Part shown: piece by piece, positions 1-8,381 of the stretch
How the letters are laid out: each line of letters starts with the position of its first letter
Numbering within the stretch: position 1 is the first letter of the stretch
Source of the DNA: Microbacterium mangrovi
GTDB lineage: Bacteria; Actinomycetota; Actinomycetes; Actinomycetales; Microbacteriaceae
NCBI RefSeq assembly: GCF_000802305.1
Contig: NZ_JTDK01000001.1
Span: 186,001 to 250,000 of the forward strand
DNA: 64,000 nucleotides
Reading direction: 5' to 3'
Translations under genes and position numbers: made by a program
The notes under the pieces: generated by a model
What the model was told of the DNA's origin: nothing
Database searches by the model: none
The model's input: the letters and a program-made list of their open reading frames with translations, nothing else

Positions 1-201
1 GACATCGGCACCGGGCTGTACTCGCCGCGCTGGGGCGACTACGGCGCCGCCGTCGCCCACGGCAGCACGATCACCTTCGCGGGCGAGATGATCGGCCAGT
101 CCTGCACGAGCACGCAGTTCGCGTCGGACTTCACGTGCGGCGGGACGCGGGATCTGTTCGCGAACTGGGGGACCGGGGTCAGCACCCTGTCGGTGCCGTA
201 G
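1..201 (+). CDS. C-terminal end of a secreted-type protein (partial)
   Basis: The window opens inside a reading frame whose last 66 residues end at the TAG at 199-201. It contains SPRWGDYGAAVAHG and two cysteines (GQSC and FTCGG), with a small, polar, Gly/Thr-rich composition. This looks like the end of an exported actinobacterial beta-rich protein, but I cannot name the family from this piece. The next gene is convergent, ending about 50 bases away. The function is unknown, and the start lies outside the window. Confidence 0.6.
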   Translation, partial: DIGTGLYSPRWGDYGAAVAHGSTITFAGEMIGQSCTSTQFASDFTCGGTRDLFANWGTGVSTLSVP

Positions 202-254
202 ATCGGGACGGCGACGGGCCTGCGCTCTCGTGAGTGCGGCCCGTCGCCGTCGCG

Positions 255-884
255 TCATCCGCCGAGGTACAGTTCGCCGACGGGGACCGGCGTCGTCAGC
301 ACGTTGCCGGGTTGCGCGAGCGGGCACGCCCAGGCGGGGTCGTAGGCACAGGACGGGTTGTAGGCGAAGTTGAAGTCGATCACGATCGTGCCGGCTTCAG
401 CGTCGAGCCCGAGGTCGGCGCCCTTGATGGTGTCGATCAGGTAGCGTCCGCCGCCGTAGGTGCCGCCGGGTCTTCCGGCGAGGGCGTCGCGCACGGGGAT
501 GAAGATCCCGCCGCCGTAGGACGCCAGGCGCCAGACGTCGAGGGAACCGACCTCCGGCAGGTCCACCCGGCCGATCCGCTCGAAGGGGACGATGCCGTCC
601 GTGCCGGTGGCGAACTCGAAGCCTCCCGGTTCGGCCGGGAGGATCGGGGTCTCGAAGCGCCACTGCGGGTCGTACGGCGCGACGGCGAGCCCGCGGAACC
701 CGGCCCGGTCCTGCGCGAGCAGGGGAGTGGCGGGATGCCGCCCCATCAGGTCGTCCCGGCCTGCCCGCCACAGGTCGTGCGCGGCTTCGGGGCTGCGCGC
801 CTCACGAACCCTCGCGTAAAGGGCGAACACGCGCCGCCGCCAGTCGGCGACCTCGAGGGCGGTGCGGGCAGACGGTGGTGTCAT
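255..884 (-). CDS. DUF1684 family protein
   Basis: A 209-residue cytoplasmic protein with the pattern of DUF1684: an N-terminal helical part with a LMGRHPATPLL segment (about residues 46-56), then a beta-rich part with RIGRVDLPE, YGGGIFIPVRDA, GGGRYLIDTIKGAD and a C-terminal IDFNFAYNPSCAYDPAWACP segment. Length and motif order match the family, whose biochemical role is not established. There is no signal peptide or membrane segment. TAGCCT (minus strand, 891-896) ends six bases before the ATG and no ribosome binding site is visible, so the mRNA is probably leaderless. Confidence 0.85.
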   Translation of the reverse strand: MTPPSARTALEVADWRRRVFALYARVREARSPEAAHDLWRAGRDDLMGRHPATPLLAQDRAGFRGLAVAPYDPQWRFETPILPAEPGGFEFATGTDGIVPFERIGRVDLPEVGSLDVWRLASYGGGIFIPVRDALAGRPGGTYGGGRYLIDTIKGADLGLDAEAGTIVIDFNFAYNPSCAYDPAWACPLAQPGNVLTTPVPVGELYLGG

Positions 885-917
885 CGGGCCAGGCTACGCG
901 CACGTGGTCGGTCGGGG

Positions 918-1202
918 TCAGCCGTCGTGGTGCTCGCCGTGATCGGCGCGGGTGTACTTGCCGGGCCGCTCGGAGGGATCGTGGAGCTGGGGGTTCTCCT
1001 CGGTCGAGACATAGTCTCCGACGCCGGCCTCCTCGTCGGTCGTCCGCTCGGTGCGGGTGTACTCGCCGGCGACCCGCCGCACCTCGGGGCCTTCGCCGTC
1101 GACCTCGGTGTACTTGCCAACGAGGTGGTCTCGCACCTCGTCGTCGGACGCCGCCGACGTCGGCTGCTCTTCGGGCTCTTCGCGGTGCTCGGATTCAGAC
1201 AT
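918..1202 (-). CDS. Small acidic protein with GKYT/GEYT repeats
   Basis: A 94-residue, very hydrophilic, Glu/Asp/His-rich protein without hydrophobic segments. A short motif recurs four times with spacing near 20-25 residues: GKYTEVDGEG, GEYTRTERTT, GDYVSTEENP and GKYTRADHGE. It is probably intrinsically disordered. The start is the second of two adjacent ATGs (1202), because GGGAG then sits five bases upstream; the first ATG (1205) would leave only two. No family was recognised and no function is proposed. It lies just upstream of, and on the same strand as, the DUF1684 gene. Confidence 0.6.
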   Translation of the reverse strand: MSESEHREEPEEQPTSAASDDEVRDHLVGKYTEVDGEGPEVRRVAGEYTRTERTTDEEAGVGDYVSTEENPQLHDPSERPGKYTRADHGEHHDG

Positions 1203-1304
1203 CATCACTCCCTCGCTCGTGGGCTTGGTCGTCGCCTCGCATCGACGTCTCGGCCCCACCCTACGCCCGCGTGTGCCCGTGCCGGCCGGTTGCCGGGATC
1301 CTCC

Positions 1305-1829
1305 TCAGTTCGTCGACAGCGAGGCGACGCACGGCGCGGTGCCGGTGATGTCGACGACCACGGCGAGGTGCTCGATCGTGCCCGCGCGGTCTTTGCCCTG
1401 CACCTCATAGACCCAGTAGCCGTCGTCGGTGCCGCTCGCCGGCTTCGCGCCGACGGTTCGCACGGCTGTGAACGGCAGGTAGCTCGGCTTCTTCACTCCG
1501 GCCTCCCAGCCGAACCAGTCGCCGTGACCGCAGATCCCGGTGGCGTAGCGGTCGTTCGCCGCGTAGCCGCGCGCGAACGACTGAGCGAGCGTCATCCAGG
1601 CGCGGTGAACGTCGGTCGCACGCGTGGCCGGCGTCGTGGCGGTGATCGTGCTGGCCACCCGCGTTCCGCCGGCCGTCGCCGGTCGCTGATCCTGCAGCAG
1701 GCCGACGGTGAAGCAGGAGATCAGCAGAGTGACGGCCAGGGATGCCCCGGCGATCGCCCAGGCGAGGCGCTCGCGTCGTCGGTGACGGGAGAGGGGATCA
1801 GCTCGCAGGTCGGAGCGGGTCGGTGGCAT
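1305..1829 (-). CDS. Membrane-anchored protein with an extracytoplasmic domain
   Basis: A 174-residue protein with a basic N-terminus (RHRRRERLAW), one hydrophobic segment at about residues 22-44 and an outside domain of about 125 residues with two cysteines (ATGICGHG and TAPCVASL). The tail resembles small NTF2-like or DUF-type actinobacterial surface domains, but I do not recognise the family. The ATG at 1829 is preferred over a longer in-frame start at 1919. CAGGAT (minus strand, 1836-1841) ends six bases before it, and the extra 30 residues would run into the promoter of the lactonase gene. Confidence 0.6.
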   Translation of the reverse strand: MPPTRSDLRADPLSRHRRRERLAWAIAGASLAVTLLISCFTVGLLQDQRPATAGGTRVASTITATTPATRATDVHRAWMTLAQSFARGYAANDRYATGICGHGDWFGWEAGVKKPSYLPFTAVRTVGAKPASGTDDGYWVYEVQGKDRAGTIEHLAVVVDITGTAPCVASLSTN

Positions 1830-1891
1830 GCGACCATCCTGCGTCCACCGGATCGGCGTTGCCTGGATCCGGGCTGGATGCCCGGTGTCGG

Positions 1892-1920
1892 TTGACAACG
1901 CGTCCTTCGCATCACACAAT
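1892..1920 (+). promoter_or_regulatory. Promoter of the lactonase-marR pair
   Basis: A perfect -35 box TTGACA (1892-1897), a 17-base spacer and a -10 box CACAAT (1915-1920). Transcription would begin near 1927, inside the palindrome that follows. Confidence 0.65.
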
Positions 1921-1922
1921 AA

Positions 1923-1948
1923 ATGTCACGACATGCATGTCGTAACAT
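1923..1948 (+). promoter_or_regulatory. Palindromic operator, probably for the adjacent MarR protein
   Basis: A 26-base inverted repeat with a single mismatched pair (1927/1944), centred between 1935 and 1936. Its perfect core is ACGACATGCATGTCGT (1928-1943). It covers the predicted transcription start and lies 15 bases before the ATG of the lactonase gene. A MarR-family gene is second in this operon, so autoregulation is the simplest reading. Confidence 0.7.
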
Positions 1949-1962
1949 CTATTGGAGGAGTC

Positions 1963-2829
1963 ATGAACCCTGTGAAGCGCGTTTCGGTGATCAGCACCGG
2001 GAGCGTCCGCATCCGTCCGGAGCACGTCGAGTCGAACGGCACCCCGCTGATGTGGTGGTTGAACACGTCGCGCCGCTGGACCGACCCGCGGCCGATCAAC
2101 GTGTACGTGATCGAGCACGAGAAGGGCCTCGTGCTGTTCGACACCGGGCAGGATCGCCGCTCGGTCACCGAACCCGCGTACTTTCCCGGCGGATTCGTCG
2201 GGCGCAGCTACCGGCGCCTGGCGACGTTCGACATCCCGGAAGACGCCACCCTCACCGCGCAGCTGAGCGCCCGCGGGTACGACATCGCCGACGTGCGCGT
2301 CGCGATCCTGTCGCACCTCCACCAGGATCACATCGGGGGCCTGCGCGAACTCCCCGACTCGGCGCAGGTCCTGGTGGACGGCGGCGAGCTCGCCTCGGTC
2401 GACCGGCGGTTCGCCGTGCTCGACGGGCTGATGCGCGACCACATCCGGCTGCCGGGCATCGTCTGGGTGGCGGTCGACCCGCAGCCCGTCCGCGACGACA
2501 CCATCGCGCCGTTCACGCACGCGCACGACGTGATGGGCGACGGGTCGCTCCTGCTGCTGCCCACGCCGGGCCACACGCCCGGATCGACCTCCCTGCTCCT
2601 GCGCAGCGGGGGGATGCCGCCCATGCTGTTCGTCGGAGACCTCACCTACGACGCGGAGCTTCTGGCCGCCGATCGGGTTCCCGGCGTCGGCAACCGCACG
2701 GCGCTGCACGCGACGAGCCGGCGGGTCAATGAGCTGGTGGCGCGATACCCTGGCATGCCTGTTCTTGCAGCGCACGACCCGGCCGCCGCCGGTGTTCTCG
2801 CGGAGGCGCTGCTGCAGCACGAGGAGTGA
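1963..2829 (+). CDS. Metallo-beta-lactamase-fold hydrolase, N-acyl homoserine lactonase-like
   Basis: A 288-residue cytoplasmic enzyme. The binuclear-metal motif is SHLHQDHIGG, with His118, His120, Asp122 and His123. A third metal His is in PTPGHTPGST (about residue 201), a bridging Asp in GDLTYD and the last His in AAHDP. This is the HxHxDH pattern of the AiiA/AttM lactonase branch. A role in opening lactone rings, for example quorum-signal degradation, is plausible but the substrate cannot be read from sequence. The ATG at 1963 has GGAGGAG seven bases upstream. The marR gene follows after three bases, so the two are cotranscribed. Confidence 0.85.
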   Translation: MNPVKRVSVISTGSVRIRPEHVESNGTPLMWWLNTSRRWTDPRPINVYVIEHEKGLVLFDTGQDRRSVTEPAYFPGGFVGRSYRRLATFDIPEDATLTAQLSARGYDIADVRVAILSHLHQDHIGGLRELPDSAQVLVDGGELASVDRRFAVLDGLMRDHIRLPGIVWVAVDPQPVRDDTIAPFTHAHDVMGDGSLLLLPTPGHTPGSTSLLLRSGGMPPMLFVGDLTYDAELLAADRVPGVGNRTALHATSRRVNELVARYPGMPVLAAHDPAAAGVLAEALLQHEE

Positions 2830-2832
2830 TCG

Positions 2833-3303
2833 GTGAGAACTGCGGAAGAGCTTCGGTATCTGATCCTCGCCGCACAGCGCGAGGGCAACCGCCGGCTGGC
2901 TGCGGCCCTGGCACCGATCGGTCTCACCCCGGCGCAGTCCGAGGCGCTGCGCATCATCGAAGACCACGGCCCGCTCGCCCTGAACCAGCTCGGCGACATG
3001 CTGGTCTGCGACAGCGGCACGAGTCCGAGCCGGATCGTGGATCGGCTGGTCGTCGCCGGTCTTGTGCAGCGCTCGCCCGGGGAGCACGATCGGCGCCAGG
3101 TGCGGCTCACCATCACGCCGCAGGGCGAGTCCCGGGCGGCTCACGTGCGGGCCATCGAAGATGAGCTCTCCGATGCGATCGACGGCGCACTCGACGGCGT
3201 CGACACCGAGATGCTCGTGCGGTTCCTTCGTGGTGTGACGCAGGGCTCGCCCGCGGGCAACGCCCTGGACCGCCGGCTCGCCGCCGAGGAGTCCGCGACC
3301 TGA
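2833..3303 (+). CDS. MarR family transcriptional regulator
   Basis: A 156-residue winged-helix repressor. The DNA-binding part spans about residues 30-100, with LTPAQSEALRIIEDHGPLAL, recognition helix GTSPSRIVDRLVVAGLVQR and wing EHDRRQVRLTITPQG. Flanking N- and C-terminal helices would form the dimer interface. It starts with GTG at 2833, three bases after the lactonase stop, so the genes are translationally linked. By analogy with MarR proteins it probably binds the 26-base palindrome at 1923-1948 and is released by a small ligand, perhaps a lactone or its product; that link is inference. Confidence 0.85.
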   Translation: MRTAEELRYLILAAQREGNRRLAAALAPIGLTPAQSEALRIIEDHGPLALNQLGDMLVCDSGTSPSRIVDRLVVAGLVQRSPGEHDRRQVRLTITPQGESRAAHVRAIEDELSDAIDGALDGVDTEMLVRFLRGVTQGSPAGNALDRRLAAEESAT

Positions 3304-3418
3304 TCACGCACGAACAGTTGCGCGCGCCGCGCGCAAGGGGTCGGTGCGTCAGTTCGTCTGGATGTGCGAACCCGGGCGAGCGGAGTGTCGGGTCTTGGCG
3401 GGACGCACTCGAACGTCG

Positions 3419-3448
3419 TTGACGCCGTGTTCACGTTGCCACCATGCT
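3419..3448 (+). promoter_or_regulatory. Promoter of the APC permease gene
   Basis: TTGACG (3419-3424), an 18-base spacer and CATGCT (3443-3448), about 36 bases before the permease GTG. The rest of the 180-base gap after marR shows nothing else clear. Confidence 0.5.
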
Positions 3449-3484
3449 GGCCGAGCGCAAAGCGGCGCAGAGAGAGGAGTCGGC

Positions 3485-4945
3485 GTGAGCGACACATCAC
3501 GTCTCAAGAGCAACGCCGTCGGGCTCGGCGGAGCGGTCATCATGTCCGCCGCCCTGATGGGCCCGGCGGTTTCCGTGTACTTCAACCCTCAGGTGGTGGC
3601 GGGCGGCGCCGGAGCGGCGATGCCGTTCACGTTCCTCGTGGCCATGGTGATCATGCTCATCGTCGCCGGCAGCATCTCGGAGATGGCGCGGGCCCTTCCG
3701 AGCGCGGGCTCCTTCTACACCTACGTGGCCAACGGGATCGGCCCGAAGAGCGGGTTCGTCACCGGTGGGCTGATGTTCGTCGCGTACGCCCTGCTCGTCC
3801 CCGCCGAACTCGCGCTGATCGGCTACTACACGACCGACCTGCTCGCGGGGTACGGCATCCACATCTCCTGGGTCGTGGTCTCGGCCCTGTTCACCGTGCT
3901 CATGGTCATCCTGTCGCTGCGCGGCATCTCCGGATCGCTGCGCACCGCCGCGACGCTCTTCACCATCGAGGTGGCGATCATCGTGCTGCTCAGCATCATC
4001 GTGCTCGCCAAGGGCGGTGCGGACGGCATCACGTTCGCTCCGCTCAGCCCGGCGTCCTCGCCCACGGGCCTGGCCGGCATCGCGATGGGCCTGACCTTCG
4101 GCATCCTCTCGTTCGTGGGATTCGAGGCGGCGACGACCCTCGGCGAGGAGGTGCGCAAGCCGCACCGCAACGTGCCGCGCGCCATCATCCTGTCGCTGGT
4201 GTTCGTCGGTCTCATCTACCTGTTCTGCACGTTCGCGGAGATGAACGGGTTCGGGGTCGACAACGTCGACAAGCTCACCAGCGACGGCGCGCCGTTCACC
4301 ACCCTCGCCAAGATGTACGCCCCGTGGATGCAGATCCTCGTCGGTCTGGCCGGCATCTCGTCGATCTTCGCCGTGACCATGAACACCAACAACGGCGTGG
4401 TGCGCATCATCTTCGCGATGGGCCGGGAAGGCCTCCTCCCCAAGCCCCTGAGCAAGGTGCACCCGGAGCACAAGACGCCGACCGTGGCGATCTGGTTCGT
4501 GGCCGCCGTGTCGGTGGTGCTCACCTTCGGTGTCGGCCTCATCACCGGCCCGTTCAACGCCTACGTCGACCTCGGTTCGATCCTCACCCTCGCGATCATC
4601 CCGGTGTACATCCTCACCGCGGTCGCCTGCATCCGGCACTTCTCGCGGACGCGCCGCGCGGAGCGGAACGTCTTCAAGCACATCGTCATCCCGGTGCTCG
4701 GCATCCTGGTGCTGATCATCCCGATCGTCGGCCAGGTGTACCCGGCGCCGGCGATGCCGCTGACGCTGTTCCCCTACCTGGTGCTGCTGTTCATCGTCGT
4801 GATGTCGGTGATCGCGTGGCGCATCGGCAAGACGCACCCCGAGACGCTCCGGCGCGCCGGCACCGTGATGGCGGCCGGCGAGACCGAAGAGGAACTCGCC
4901 GAGGCCGACGCGCGACAGGCCGACAAGATCGACGAGCTCGGCTGA
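3485..4945 (+). CDS. APC family amino acid permease
   Basis: A 486-residue integral membrane protein with about 12 hydrophobic segments. The first segment carries the APC signature (NAVGLGGAVIMSAALMGP), followed by SISEMARALPSAGSFYTYVANG, then GFEAATTLGEEVRKPHRNVPRA, the typical loop between helices 6 and 7. It should import an amino acid or amine by secondary transport; the substrate is not predictable. The GTG at 3485 is chosen because GAGAGGAG precedes it. Its stop overlaps the start of the next gene (TGATG), so the two are coupled. Confidence 0.88.
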   Translation: MSDTSRLKSNAVGLGGAVIMSAALMGPAVSVYFNPQVVAGGAGAAMPFTFLVAMVIMLIVAGSISEMARALPSAGSFYTYVANGIGPKSGFVTGGLMFVAYALLVPAELALIGYYTTDLLAGYGIHISWVVVSALFTVLMVILSLRGISGSLRTAATLFTIEVAIIVLLSIIVLAKGGADGITFAPLSPASSPTGLAGIAMGLTFGILSFVGFEAATTLGEEVRKPHRNVPRAIILSLVFVGLIYLFCTFAEMNGFGVDNVDKLTSDGAPFTTLAKMYAPWMQILVGLAGISSIFAVTMNTNNGVVRIIFAMGREGLLPKPLSKVHPEHKTPTVAIWFVAAVSVVLTFGVGLITGPFNAYVDLGSILTLAIIPVYILTAVACIRHFSRTRRAERNVFKHIVIPVLGILVLIIPIVGQVYPAPAMPLTLFPYLVLLFIVVMSVIAWRIGKTHPETLRRAGTVMAAGETEEELAEADARQADKIDELG

Positions 4946-5388
4946 TGGGCGGCCTCGACCTATCGACGGCGGAACGGCTGGTCGAGGCCGCCGTCGCGCA
5001 CGCCCGGACCCTCGACGTGCAGATCAGCGCGGCGGTGGTGGATGCCGGCGGCCATCTCGTCGCCTTCGCCCGTATGGACGGCGCCGAGGTGGCCGGTCCC
5101 ACCCTCGCCGTCGACAAGGCCTACACCGCCGTCGCGCAGAGCACCCCGACCGATGAGCTGGCGGTGCTCTGCGCTCCCGGCGGCCCGCTGTTCGGGCTGC
5201 AGGCGAACGGCGGCGGACGCTACGTGATCTTCGGCGGCGGCATCCCGCTTCGGGAGAACGGTGCGGACGGCGGGCGCATCGTCGGAGGAGTGGGCGTCAG
5301 CGGAGCGGCCGTGGAGGATGACACGGCCTGCGCCCGCGCGGCCGTCGCGGCTTTCGCGCGATCACCCACCGGTGTTCCGCTGTCCTGA
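4945..5388 (+). CDS. GlcG/HbpS family heme-binding-like protein
   Basis: A 147-residue protein of the GlcG/HbpS (DUF336) family: AAVVDAGGHLVAFARMDGA, then the conserved DKAYTAVA helix, GGGIPLRENG and a GGVGVSGA motif near the C-terminus. HbpS in Streptomyces binds heme and works with a sensor kinase, whereas GlcG lies in glycolate operons. Here there is no such partner and no signal peptide, so the role is open. The ATG overlaps the permease stop by one base, which implies a shared transcript and perhaps a role in catabolism of the imported compound. Confidence 0.8.
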   Translation: MGGLDLSTAERLVEAAVAHARTLDVQISAAVVDAGGHLVAFARMDGAEVAGPTLAVDKAYTAVAQSTPTDELAVLCAPGGPLFGLQANGGGRYVIFGGGIPLRENGADGGRIVGGVGVSGAAVEDDTACARAAVAAFARSPTGVPLS

Positions 5389-5425
5389 ATGACGGCGATC
5401 GGTTCGGTCCAGGACAGCGGAACAC
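5372..5425 (+). terminator. 16-bp hairpin at the end of the permease-glcG operon
   Basis: A perfect inverted repeat: GTGTTCCGCTGTCCTG at 5372-5387 and its complement at 5410-5425, with a 22-base loop. The left arm is the last five codons of the GlcG-like gene and part of its TGA, so the stop lies within the stem. No U-run follows. The gene on the other side is convergent, so it could end transcripts from both directions. Confidence 0.55.
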
Positions 5426-5482
5426 GCGACCGACGACGCATCCACGCCTTCCCCCGACGGCAGCCGTCAACATGCGCTTGGT

Positions 5483-5944
5483 TCAGGGGGCGGCGACCAG
5501 GGCTTGGGGTGCGGCCTGTTTCGTCCGGGTTCTGATCCACTGCAACTGGACCGTGGTCTGCTTCTGGCAGGTCTGTGCCGCGTCGAGCAGTTCGCGGTCG
5601 GGGAGGGCCTGGGCGACCTGGGTGATGATCGTCCAGGTCGTGTCGACCATGGTGGCGAGCAGGAACAGGTCCTGGAGGTCGCGGAGCAGTCCGAGGGGCC
5701 CCGTCCGCGCCGCATCGAGGCCGCCGTGGTGGAGCTGCTCCGGTTCGTCATCGGCCGGTGCGGTTCCGTACCGGTCGAGCGCGGGCCGCAGGCGTTCGAC
5801 GTGGTCGTCGCACTGGTCGGCGAGGGAGAGGCAGAGGAAGTGGATGTCGGGCTCGTCGCCGTGCCCGCGGGCGACCTCGCGGAACGATCGGGCGAGCGTG
5901 CGCTCGGCCTCGAGCAGCAGCGTCAGATACACCGGGAGTTTCAT
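5483..5944 (-). CDS. Helical (ferritin-like) protein linked to a molybdopterin oxidoreductase
   Basis: A 153-residue, all-helical, soluble protein: four long amphipathic helices beginning LPVYLTLLLEAERTLARSFR, then LADQCDDHVERL, LLRDLQDLFLLATMVDTTW and AQTCQKQTTVQLQWIRTRT. Spaced Glu, His and Asp residues recall four-helix ferritin-like bundles, but I cannot confirm a di-iron site. Its ATG overlaps the TGA of the upstream oxidoreductase (ATGA), so the two are translated together and the protein is probably an accessory or electron-handling partner. No defined family is recognised. Confidence 0.65.
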   Translation of the reverse strand: MKLPVYLTLLLEAERTLARSFREVARGHGDEPDIHFLCLSLADQCDDHVERLRPALDRYGTAPADDEPEQLHHGGLDAARTGPLGLLRDLQDLFLLATMVDTTWTIITQVAQALPDRELLDAAQTCQKQTTVQLQWIRTRTKQAAPQALVAAP

Positions 5945-8295
5945 CGCGCAGGTCCGATGTGGTCGATCCGGACGGCGGCGGTCTTGAACACGGGTTGTTT
6001 GGAGACCGGGTCCCATTCGGTGATGGTGAGTTCGTTCGCAGCGGTCGGATGCCGTTCTTCGGCGCCTTCCGGGGCGTCCCAGTAGCCGTAGTGGAAGGGG
6101 GCGAACACCGTGCCGGCGGCGATGTCGGCGACTCGGAGCGGTGCCACGATGCGTCCGCGTCGAGAGCGGACCTCGACGAGCTCGCCGTCCTCGAATCCGT
6201 GGGCTTCGGCATCCGTCGGGGAGATCTCGACCCAGACCGCGGGGGCGGCATCCGCGAGCTCCGGGGCGCGACCGGTCTTCGTCCGGGTGTGGAAGTGGTA
6301 GACGGATCGCCCGGTGGTGAACCGGAAGGGGTATGCGTCGTCGGGTGGTTCGTGCGGGCCGGCGTACGGCGCCGCCTTCAGCAGTGCGCGGCCGTCCGGT
6401 CGGAGGGCTGTGAACGCCTGCTCGCCGACGCTCGCCCCGGTGAGCAGGTCGTGCCCGTACGTCTCGCAGTCGTCGACGTGCGTCGGGAAGACGGCGTCGG
6501 CGTAGAGGCGGTCGACGCTCTGCTCCTCGCCCTCCCGGCGTGGCCAGCGCACGCCGCTGTGCGATCGCAGGTCGTCGTAGGAGATGCCGGTGTAGTCGCA
6601 CGGCCGCCCGCGGGAGCACTCCTGCCACGCGCGGTATACGTCTTCGGGGCCGTCCCACGGCAGAAGCTCGCGGCCGTCGTCGCGGCGGAAGTCCATCCTC
6701 CGTGCGTAGTCGAGGAAGATCGCGAGGTCGGAGCGTGCCTGGCCGGGCGGATCCACGGCCTTCTCGGACAGGTGCACGGTGCGGGTGGCGTTCGTGAACG
6801 TGCCGGTCTTCTCACCCCACCCCGCCGCGGGCAGCACCACGTCCGCCAGCTCCGCGGTCTCGGTCAGATAGAGGTCCTGCACCACGACGAAGGCTCCGGA
6901 TGCGCGGAGGATGTCGCGGATGCGGGCCAGCTGCGGCATCGACACCGCCGGGTTCGTGGCCGAGATCCAGAGGAACCGGATCGATCCCTGCTCCACGTAG
7001 CGGAACAACTGCAGGGCGTGCGTCGGATCCGCCCAGTGCGGGATCTTCAGCGGATCCACGCCCCACAGCGCGGCGAGTTCCGCGACGTGGTCCGGGTTCT
7101 CCCAGTTGCGGAATCCCGGCAGGTCGCCGTCGGCGCCGCACTCCCGGTTGTTCTGCGCGGTCGGCTGGCCGTTCATCTGCAGGATGCCGGCACCCGGCCT
7201 GCCGAGCATGCCTCGCAGCAGGTGGAGGTTGTTCACCTGACACGCGGATGCCGTCGCCTGCGACGACTGGTAGAAGCCCTGCAGCACGGTCGAGAGGACG
7301 CGCTCGGCCGTGCCGAAGATGCGCGCGGCGCGGCGGATGCCGTCGGCGTCCACCCCGCAGACCTCTGCAGCCCTCTCCGGCGTCCACTCCTCGGCATTCT
7401 CGCGCAACTCGTCGAGACCGAGCGTGTGGGCGGCGACATACGGCTCGTCGACCCAGTCGTTCTGCAGCACCTCGCGCACGAGGGCGAGCATGAGGGCGAG
7501 GTTCGTTCCCGGCCGCACCGCGAGGTGGACGTCCGCGACCCGGGCGACGGGCGTCTCCCGCGGGTCGACCACGACGATCCGGGGCGGGTTTGGGCCGGCG
7601 AGCCGGTCGAGCACCCGCGACCACAGCACGGTCTGGGTCGCGGCCATGTTGTGTCCGTACAAGAACAGGGCCTCGCACTCGTCGACGTCTTCGTAGCAGG
7701 CGGGCTGGCCGTCGGCGCCGAACGTCTCCTTCAAGGCCGAAGCGGCCGTGGCCGTGCACAGGCGAGTGTTGCCGTCCATGTGCGGGGTTCCGATCCCGGC
7801 CTTGCCCAGCACCGCGAGAGCGTAATACTCCTCGAGGAACAGCTGCCCGCTCGTGTAGAAGCCATGACTCAGCGGGCCCACCTCGTCCAGGAGCGCACGG
7901 CTGCGCCGGACGATCCGGCCCATCGCCTCGTCCCAGCTCGCCGGCACCAGCTCCCCGCCCTCACGGACCAGGGGAGTGGTCAGCCGGTCGGCGTTCCGCA
8001 TCCCCTGCCAGCTCGCGTAGAGGCCCTTGGGGCCGAGCCGACCCCGGTTGATCGCGTCGTCCGCCCGTCCGCGGATGCCGACCATCCGGCCGTCCTTCAC
8101 GGCGATGTCGCACCCGCATCCGCTGCTGCACAGAACGCACGCCGACCGCACCCATCTGTCGACGTCGTGCTCGCTGAGACCGTCGGCGAGCGCCGTGTCC
8201 ACCCGGGTCGGCCACGGTTCGCCCCGGCCGAAGGGCTTTCGTCCACCCCAGATGTCGGCGGTCCGATCAGGCTGCGGCATCGTCTTCGTCACCAT
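5941..8295 (-). CDS. Molybdopterin oxidoreductase, assimilatory nitrate reductase-like
   Basis: A 784-residue cytoplasmic Mo-bisMGD enzyme. The N-terminal Fe-S motif is CVLCSSGCGC (Cys53, 56, 60 and 62). In the position where the fourth cluster Cys normally sits (RLCxKG) it has RLGPKG, with Gly88. The Mo ligand is probably Cys180 in GNTRLC. The cofactor loops VVDPRETPVA, NNRECGADG and the C-terminal MopB tail (AANELTITEWDPVSKQPVFK) are present. The substrate is not certain; nitrate is the family's best-known one. The ATG at 8295 gives a typical N-terminus; 8361 is an alternative. It lies between a Ni/Co transporter and a helical protein, all one strand. Confidence 0.8.
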   Translation of the reverse strand: MVTKTMPQPDRTADIWGGRKPFGRGEPWPTRVDTALADGLSEHDVDRWVRSACVLCSSGCGCDIAVKDGRMVGIRGRADDAINRGRLGPKGLYASWQGMRNADRLTTPLVREGGELVPASWDEAMGRIVRRSRALLDEVGPLSHGFYTSGQLFLEEYYALAVLGKAGIGTPHMDGNTRLCTATAASALKETFGADGQPACYEDVDECEALFLYGHNMAATQTVLWSRVLDRLAGPNPPRIVVVDPRETPVARVADVHLAVRPGTNLALMLALVREVLQNDWVDEPYVAAHTLGLDELRENAEEWTPERAAEVCGVDADGIRRAARIFGTAERVLSTVLQGFYQSSQATASACQVNNLHLLRGMLGRPGAGILQMNGQPTAQNNRECGADGDLPGFRNWENPDHVAELAALWGVDPLKIPHWADPTHALQLFRYVEQGSIRFLWISATNPAVSMPQLARIRDILRASGAFVVVQDLYLTETAELADVVLPAAGWGEKTGTFTNATRTVHLSEKAVDPPGQARSDLAIFLDYARRMDFRRDDGRELLPWDGPEDVYRAWQECSRGRPCDYTGISYDDLRSHSGVRWPRREGEEQSVDRLYADAVFPTHVDDCETYGHDLLTGASVGEQAFTALRPDGRALLKAAPYAGPHEPPDDAYPFRFTTGRSVYHFHTRTKTGRAPELADAAPAVWVEISPTDAEAHGFEDGELVEVRSRRGRIVAPLRVADIAAGTVFAPFHYGYWDAPEGAEERHPTAANELTITEWDPVSKQPVFKTAAVRIDHIGPAR

Positions 8296-8381
8296 GTGCG
8301 CATCGTGCGGTGCGGCCGCGATGCCCGGGGAGGGCCTTGACAGTCGGCCGACGGCATCCATACCATCGAGGCGAGACGTGA

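Noticed and set aside
234..1895. A plus-strand frame across the first two minus-strand genes
   Set aside because: Low-complexity product without start signals; the DUF1684 family match on the other strand is clear.
5758..8340. A plus-strand open frame opposite the molybdopterin enzyme
   Set aside because: Arg/Val/Gly-rich product without motifs; the minus-strand frame has complete molybdopterin enzyme signatures.
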